Positions 57,292 through 64,000 of a stretch of DNA of 64,000 bases are shown here, piece after piece. Every line of letters starts with the position of its first letter. Position 1 is the stretch's first letter. The stretch is from Selaginella tamariscina. Its lineage: Eukaryota; Streptophyta; Lycopodiopsida; Selaginellales; Selaginellaceae. Made by a program: the position numbers and the translations under genes. The stretch spans positions 1 through 64,000 of the forward strand of contig PUQB01000373.1 in the NCBI GenBank assembly GCA_003024785.1, written 5' to 3'. The notes beneath the pieces are model-generated. The model worked only from the letters and a program-made list of their open reading frames with translations. It was not told the DNA's origin and made no database searches.

Positions 57292-59046
57292 TCAGAGTTT
57301 TAACCCAAAGGGCCAACACGTGGCAAACACGTGGCTGCCAGGTGGCCATTTGGCGTCATCACCTTGTGTGAGCAACGCTAAGTTTCCCAAAAACCCCAAC
57401 GACCCCTAGGGTTAGACTCTAATGCCCAAGTGGACAGGAGACTTAGGGTTTAGCCCAAGTCTCCCTAGAGTGTTTACCCCCAAACCCTTGAGGATAACCC
57501 TAGTTGACTTAGGGTTTTAGCCTAAGTCTCCCTAGAGTGTCTGCCCCCAAAAACCCTTGAGGGATAACCCTAGTTGACTCAGGGTCTTTGCCCTAGAAGA
57601 CCTAGACAGGCTCATGCCCTAACCCCCATCAAGGAGACGTGTGTTCCACACATACCCCTGACAGAGCTAAGGCATCGTCACTTACCCCTTGAGGAATCAC
57701 CCTCATCCGGGAGTACAACCCCTTTAGGGCGACAAGGGGTACCCTGAACCACGACTAACCCCTAAGGGTTTGAGTGGCCAAGTTATACCCTAGACCTAGG
57801 GCTAGTACTTAGTGAGGACACGAGTGTGCGCCGTAGGCGGACACGAGTGTTCTGCTAAGCAAACTCCCTAAGGCTAGGTTTGGGATAACCCTAAGCACAT
57901 GACCTTGCGAGTGCCTCACGAAAGGGCTCCTGCTAACAGCTTAGGTTGTTCAACCCTTGAATTCCAAGGAGAACACTCCCCTAGCCAAGTGTGCCAAAGC
58001 ACACCTAGTTATGAGACCTAACCTCCCTTGAGCGGATGCCCAAGGCTTAGCACCCTAGTGCAAGCACAAGCATGTCTGTTTGCTAAAGTATCCAACCCCT
58101 TGGCGACAAGCCCATGACATAACCCCAAAGGGCGTGCCTCAGGCGTTGTACCATGTGACGTTTAGCCCAGTGTCACATCTCCATGTGACACTGCCTTCCC
58201 CGATGTGGGCTATCATGCCATAGCCCTTAGATTCAAGAGTTGCACCAAGTGCCACAAACGTGGCTCCTAAATGCCAACTCTAGAACCCCTCAATACCCTC
58301 AGGAACCTAAGGAACCTGTCAAACAAGACCCACCACAGTTGGACAAGGACACAATGTGCCTGTTGCTGTGAGTGTGCTCTAGCTTGACGTGGAGGAGGAG
58401 GCTGGAGACAAGCCTCAACCTCTGCCTCTTGGAACGTGCATTCCGACAAGACCTCCCAGGCATGGATTCGCCAACGTTAAGGGTAAGCTACCCCGAAGGT
58501 GGGACGTACCCCTGGCATCTGGAAGTTAGGGCGGCACAACAGAGGGTTGTGCCTTGACGACACAAGCTAGAGCTTGCACCGGGAGAAGAGTAACGAGCTC
58601 AGTCATGAACCCAGGAACCCTCACTCCTATATACTACCTTATTTATGTGACAGAGGCCCCCCCCCTGTTTTCCTGTTTACATAAGTGGGCTAGCACTGAA
58701 ATCTCATTCCCAGAGGAACATACTTGGTGAGTTATCCATCGACCCCTAAACCCTAACCTGTCAAACCTGGGGGTATTTCTAAGCATATCCGACATGCCGA
58801 ACTCACCGGAACTAGCCATTAATCCAACCGGGACACGGAAAACCAAGGTAAGAGTTTTCTAAGGTAAGTGCTAGCTTCGCCTAGAGTTTCTGCAAATACC
58901 TAATGACACCCGGCCGGACCATCACTAGATACCCAAGTGCACTAAGCGGGCCTGTTTCTACTACATCTAGGGCTTATCAACATAGTACAGTAGGTAACAA
59001 CAGTCAACGTCCAAAGTAAAGAGGAGTCATAGTAAAAACTATGACA
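57292..59046 (-). mobile_element. 3' LTR of a minus-strand LTR retrotransposon
   Basis: On the minus strand it starts TGTCATAG right after a purine tract and ends at '...aaactctga'. About 1.27 kb of it matches 62740-64000 almost completely, in the same orientation. That near-identity indicates a recent insertion. The terminal CA expected at its left end is altered at the junction with the inverted fragment. Contains 'ccaacacgtgg' G-box-like repeats. Confidence 0.88.
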
Positions 59047-59061
59047 CACTCCCCGCCTTTG
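59047..59061 (-). promoter_or_regulatory. Polypurine tract of the minus-strand element
   Basis: Minus-strand 'caaaggcggggagtg' lies directly before the LTR start TGTCATAG, as required for plus-strand DNA priming in an LTR element. Confidence 0.8.
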
Positions 59062-62000
59062 AAAATGTCAACGTCCTCGTTGACGTCCAACTCCAAGACT
59101 AGATAATGTTAGAGAAAATTAACCAAAACTAACATATCACTCTATGCGGAGTCAGCCAAAAGTTCACATAAGTTTTATTACCCCCCTTGCATTACGCGAA
59201 ACCAAGTACTTCAGAACCGTCGTTCACTGAGTCGTAAACCAGCTGCCGGAGGCACCACCTGCGACATGAAGTCACTTGGAGACCTTTTGCACGTCTGCAA
59301 AGTCTGTCACCCGACGCACACAACACAATGGTTAATTTCTTTACTTAACTAGAATTTATATTGGAGGCCTCTAGTTAGTGTTGTTGCCGGCCCCTTGGTT
59401 AACAAGAAATAAAGACTTGCTTTATTCCTTAATATTAAATGCTGTTGACGACCTCTGTCATCTACGCACAACAAGCACTTCTCAAATGCTTGACCAAACA
59501 CCTTCGCATTTTTTGATTTTCCAATGGTCCCACATGTTACGATATTATAGCTTACATCTCTGCATCCCTCGGTGTTTCTCATTACCCCTTTTCATAAGGG
59601 TCTGCTACTATACCTATCTCTTAGTATATAGCTACGCCAGACTAAGTATGAGACTTTTATCGGAATCAAGCTCTTTTCCGATACAAGAGTACAATTCGTA
59701 AAACCCTGTTCTTTGTAAACATATCAATCTGGCCAGAGGCGATCACAGAGGCGCATGGCTGTACACATGTATACAACAAGGTCTTGCCAACCTGCCATCC
59801 ACTTGGTGTGTTATTAACATAAATTTATTCCCGATAGGAATCAAATTCAGTCAAATTGCAACCAAGTGTGATAGCACTACCATTCATCTTTCACAACCAA
59901 CTTTGTACTCTTTCATAACACCGACCAGTTCAGGGACCAGATAAGCTAACATACCTTTCTTACAAACCAATGTGGAAACCAGGAAATTCAACCCATCTCT
60001 AGTGCCTCAATCGACAACCTTTAGATAAACATCTCTTAATTGTACACTCATTGTACTCATTCCAAAGAGCACAACATACTAGATGCCGTTCAATAATTCC
60101 TAACTCTTATCCACTAAGTTCAAAATACCAAATTTTAAGACTTAGTTTCCACGATAAGAGTCTCCTGAATTCGTAATACTGCACGCCTCCATAACATTAT
60201 ATTTATTTCCAACTCAAATTGATTTCGTAAATGTTTCTCAACACTATACCGAAGTATAGCATTTTCACTAATTCGAAGCAATTAGTGTTTTGATAAACAT
60301 CTTTTTAAACTAATCCTTATTCATAAACAGTTGTAATTTCGATATTGATACTCTTGAATGGATAATGATCGTTTTAACGTTCAAATCCTAAGCTTATCAA
60401 CTAGTTGTTATACTAGTGGATATAAACTTACAATCATATCAATTTATCAAAATGCTACAACTAATTATAGATATGGTCTTAGTTTACATGAACCGAACTT
60501 CAATTTTGAGACGGAAATATAATGTTATGACAGTATTTCGAGGAACTTTGTTCAGAGACTAAGAGGAATCATGAACTAGTGTCTGGTTCATCTAATTGAT
60601 TTAGTAAGATATCAACCTCCACATAAATGTTATCATAACACTGAAGTGTTATATCAACTTCATGTTTTAGTCATACCTTATAATTCAATAGATCTCCCCA
60701 AACATGAAAAAATATCTAGTTCAGTACATTGAACTAAGATACATTATTCACTCTAGACACCTAGCAATCCAGAAAGTATCACATTGCCCCTCAAGCAATG
60801 TATTGAGAAATGTTCATTTCTCAACTAACTTGAAAACACGTTTCAAGTTATAACACTAAGGTAGTGCCTTACCAAAGTGTGACTCAAATCCACTTGAGTC
60901 TTTATATTATATGATTACGGCCACCTCATGTGATCATAACCAAGTTTGATATTGAGCGCTCCAAACTCAATATTGAAGAGATATCATACATACTTTGACA
61001 AGTCATTTATAACCAATCTTGAAAAGATTGTCACAAATTCTGCCAAAGTTTAAATATAAATATCTCAACAGATGAGGTGATAGGAAACCTCATATTCTCG
61101 AACCGGATATTGGACGAACCTTGAACTACAATCATCAAGAAGGGACACCATCTTCTTGAGCTAATCCGCTACACTTCTTAAGAATATTGAACCAACTCAA
61201 GGAACACCATCAAACCTTGAGATAGAACTAACAACTAACCCAAGGAATACAATCAAACCTTGAGTCAAGAATAGTTCTATTTTTCAATATTCCGAAAGAT
61301 TGAAGATACATACTTTATTTGTTCTTTAAGTGCCCACATTTGCGACCATGATGCAGAGTCAAGAAACCGTCTTTTGAATAATCGTATTCGACTCTAAAAT
61401 GAAATTGATATTGAAAATCAATATCAACTTCTAATTCTCATCGAATACCGACTCTCTGAGGAGGTACATGCACTTAAACCTCCAATGGAAATCCGACTAA
61501 CTTAAGCTCATTGAACCAACATAAGTTATTAAACTTAGCAAGTTTCCTTACTTAGTCAATAACAAAGTGAGAATCCCAAATCATGCTCTTCTTAACCAAG
61601 GAATCACCCTTGTTCAAGAGCTTATCCCCACATTGCAAACAACGTTACATTTCAAGATTAAAGAGTTAACAATGAAAATGCACAAGTGTGCGCCGAACGC
61701 CTTCACTATGCAAGTCCTTCATTACTCAGTAAACTGAAAATGTAAACGTATGTTTCCAACATTACTCTTTCTGATAGATCATGCCATCTATCCCAAAAGT
61801 TGCATTGATAGATAACATTAAATCCGTCTACTCCAAATATATTATAACTTCATAATCAAGTTAGTTGAGCTAGCTAACTTGAATACAAGTGCGCGCTACA
61901 ACAACTAAGGTTTCAAGTTGTACTTTGTTCAAATCAAGACTTGAACTTAGTAAACTATTTCACCTAATGTTACTTGCAGCTAGCGTCATCAAATATTGCG

Positions 62001-62724
62001 AACATCGGACAATACTTTGATTACATTGGATCTTCGAACCAACTGCTTAACATATTCATCATATGTTAATATTTGACATTCCGTTGTATTATAAGTTCAT
62101 CACCATAGTCTGCTTCTAGAGTTACACTCTCGGAAACATGCACTATAATAAGAGCTTATTTTACACTTTATGTCAAAATGTAGTGTTCATTCTTATGTTT
62201 GAATATGCCCCTTCTCGAAGTCAAAGATGCACTTCTGAACATAAGTCTTTCCCCGTTTGAACACTATTGCTGGAACGATATTGAATCTTGACCTAAGCCA
62301 AAACTCAATGGACATGTCACGTTCTCAAATCATGTGTTATCCCAAATTCAAACACCTTAAAGAAAAAGAAAAATTTTCAATAATGTGTAGAATAGGATAT
62401 CACAAGCCCACTCACAAGACTTAGTTTGTAAGCCAGAACAAACTAACATGCCTTGTCTTGTGGAAGTAATGGTAAAGTAACCTGGACAACCTTAAGGTAA
62501 AATAACCTGGCATACAACTTGGAAGCTCTTCCAAGTGCTACCTTTAAGTCCATAACCCACACCCACTTATAAGTAGTGTCTCTGAAGAGTTATAGATCTC
62601 AGGACCAACTCTCCACGCAGAATTCAGACATTAGCCGAAAGTGATAGAGTACTTCAAGAATTTAGAACTAACTAAACCCTAAAATACACTACACTTTAGG
62701 TAGTCCTACTGACCGCAGAGAATA
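59062..62724 (-). mobile_element. Non-coding internal region of the LTR element
   Basis: About 3.7 kb between PPT and PBS with no gag or pol motif in any frame. The longest frames are under 110 codons and look random. AT-rich, with many 'cttgaa/ttcaag' and 'aagtt/aactt' small palindromes. This fits a non-autonomous large retrotransposon derivative that uses proteins supplied by a relative. Confidence 0.7.
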
Positions 62725-62737
62725 GGCTCCGATACCA
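62725..62737 (-). promoter_or_regulatory. Primer binding site (initiator-Met tRNA type)
   Basis: Minus-strand TGGTATCGGAGCC, two bases from the LTR end, differs at one position from the usual TGGTATCAGAGCC complementary to the 3' end of initiator methionine tRNA. Confidence 0.85.
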
Positions 62738-62739
62738 AT

Positions 62740-64000
62740 TGTCAGAGTTTTAACCCAAAGGGCCAACACGTGGCAACACGTGGCTGCCAGGTGGCCATTT
62801 GGCGTCATCACCCTGTGTGAGCAACGCTAAGTTTCCCAGAACAACCCCAACGACCCCTAGGGTTAGACTCTAATGCCCAAGTGGACAGGAGACTTAGGGT
62901 TTAGCCTAAGTCTCCCTAGATGTCTCCCCCAAACCCTTGAGGGATAACCCTAGTTGACTTAGGGTTTAGCCTAAGTCTCCCTAGAGTGTCTGCCCCCAAA
63001 ACCCTTGAGGGATAACCCTAGTTGACTTAGGGTCTTGCCCTAGAAGACCTAGACAGGCTCATGCCCTAACCCCCATCAAGGAGACGTGTGTTCCACACAT
63101 ACCCCTGACAGAGCTAAGGCATCGTCACTTACCCCTTGAGGAATCACCCTCATCCGGGAGTACAACCCCTTTAGGGCGACAAGGGGTACCCTGAACCACG
63201 ACTAACCCCTAAGGGTTTGAGTGGCCAAGTTATACCCTAGACCTAGGGCTAGTACTTAGTGAGGACACGAGTGTGCGCGTAGGCGGACACGAGTGTTCTG
63301 CTAAGCAAACTCCCTAAGGCTAGGTTTGGGATAACCCTAAGCACATGACCTTGCGAGTGCCTCACGAAAGGGCTCCTGCTAACAGCTTAGGTTGTTCAAC
63401 CCTTGAATTCCAAGGAGAACACTCCCCTAGCCAAGTGTGCCAAAACACACCTAGTTATGAGACCTAACCTTCCTTGAGCGGATGCCCAAGGCTTAGCACC
63501 CTAGTGCAAGCACAAGCATGTCTGTTTGCTAGTATCCAACCCCTTGGCGACAAGCCCATGACATAACCCCAAAGGGCGTGCCTCAGGCGTTGTACCATGT
63601 GACGTTTAGCCCAGTGTCACATCTCCATGTGACACTGCCTTCCCCGATGTGGGCTATCATGCCATAGCCCTTAGATTCAAGAGTTGCACCAAGTGCCACA
63701 AACGTGGCTCCTAAATGCCAACTCTAGAACCCCTCAATTATCCCTCAAGACCGAAAGGAACCTGTCAATCAAGACCCACAACAGTTGGACAAGACACGTG
63801 CCCTGTTAGCTGTGAGTGTTGCTCTAACTTGACGTGGAGGAGGAGGCTGGAGACAAGCCTCAACCTCTGCCTCTTGGAACGTGCATTCCGACAAGACCTC
63901 CCAGGCATGGATTCGCCAACGTTAAGGGTAGGCTACCCCGAAGGTGGGACGTACCCCTGGCATCTGGAAGTTAGGGCGGCACAACAGAGGGTTGTGCCTT
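62740..64000 (-). mobile_element. 5' LTR of the minus-strand element (runs off window)
   Basis: Starts (plus-strand left end) TGTCAGAG and is collinear with 57292-58557. Differences are few, mainly one- to few-base indels and rare substitutions. The LTR's far end, expected about 490 bp further, lies outside the window. Confidence 0.9.

Noticed and set aside
1-64000. tRNA, rRNA or microRNA genes
   Set aside because: No cloverleaf with A/B boxes, rRNA core or convincing conserved hairpin was recognised by eye.

Overview
This window is nuclear DNA of a land plant. Genes are split by short GT-AG introns packed with microsatellites (TG, GA, TA). The families present are plant-type: a WOX homeodomain protein of the WOX13 type, a 12-cysteine GASA peptide, a GDSL esterase and a hybrid histidine kinase. 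LTR retrotransposons with initiator-Met tRNA priming and a hAT relic fill the rest. I cannot fix the species. The WOX13-type protein and the microsatellite-rich short introns would fit a non-seed plant, but that is inference.

Layout. 0-10 kb: 3' part of an Elongin A gene (minus), 4 kb of AT-rich DNA, a WOX gene, a GASA gene and a complete SAR1 GTPase gene (minus). 10.5-15.1 kb: several decayed LTRs of one family plus a piece of captured gene sequence. 15.9-35.7 kb: two intronless GDSL esterase genes in inverted orientation about 17 kb apart. Between them lie a multi-exon hybrid histidine kinase gene, AT-rich DNA, a hAT-like transposase relic and MITE-like sequences.

36.2-53.1 kb: a condensin CAP-H gene converges on a tiny UQCC6/Brawnin-like gene. 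The 3' part of CAP-H and the whole tiny gene are repeated at 49.36-53.15 kb. Comparing the copies reveals a 382-bp MITE with TAA target duplication in copy 1 and private indels in each copy. Between the copies is a GC-richer block: damaged fragments resembling MSH5, TXNDC9 and YJU2, and then two adjacent minus-strand genes for trypsin-fold-like proteins. One of these has an apparently complete catalytic triad interrupted by an Ala/Gly-rich repeat. The other is a reconstructable four-exon gene that looks like a catalytically dead relative.

53.6-64 kb: a broken Ty3/gypsy element (gag, protease, RT, RNase H, no integrase) abuts a minus-strand, apparently non-coding LTR element of another LTR family. 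That element has 1.75-kb LTRs, a PBS and a PPT; its 5' LTR runs off the window. Many single-base frameshifts occur in otherwise conserved genes, so some lesions may be assembly errors rather than biology.
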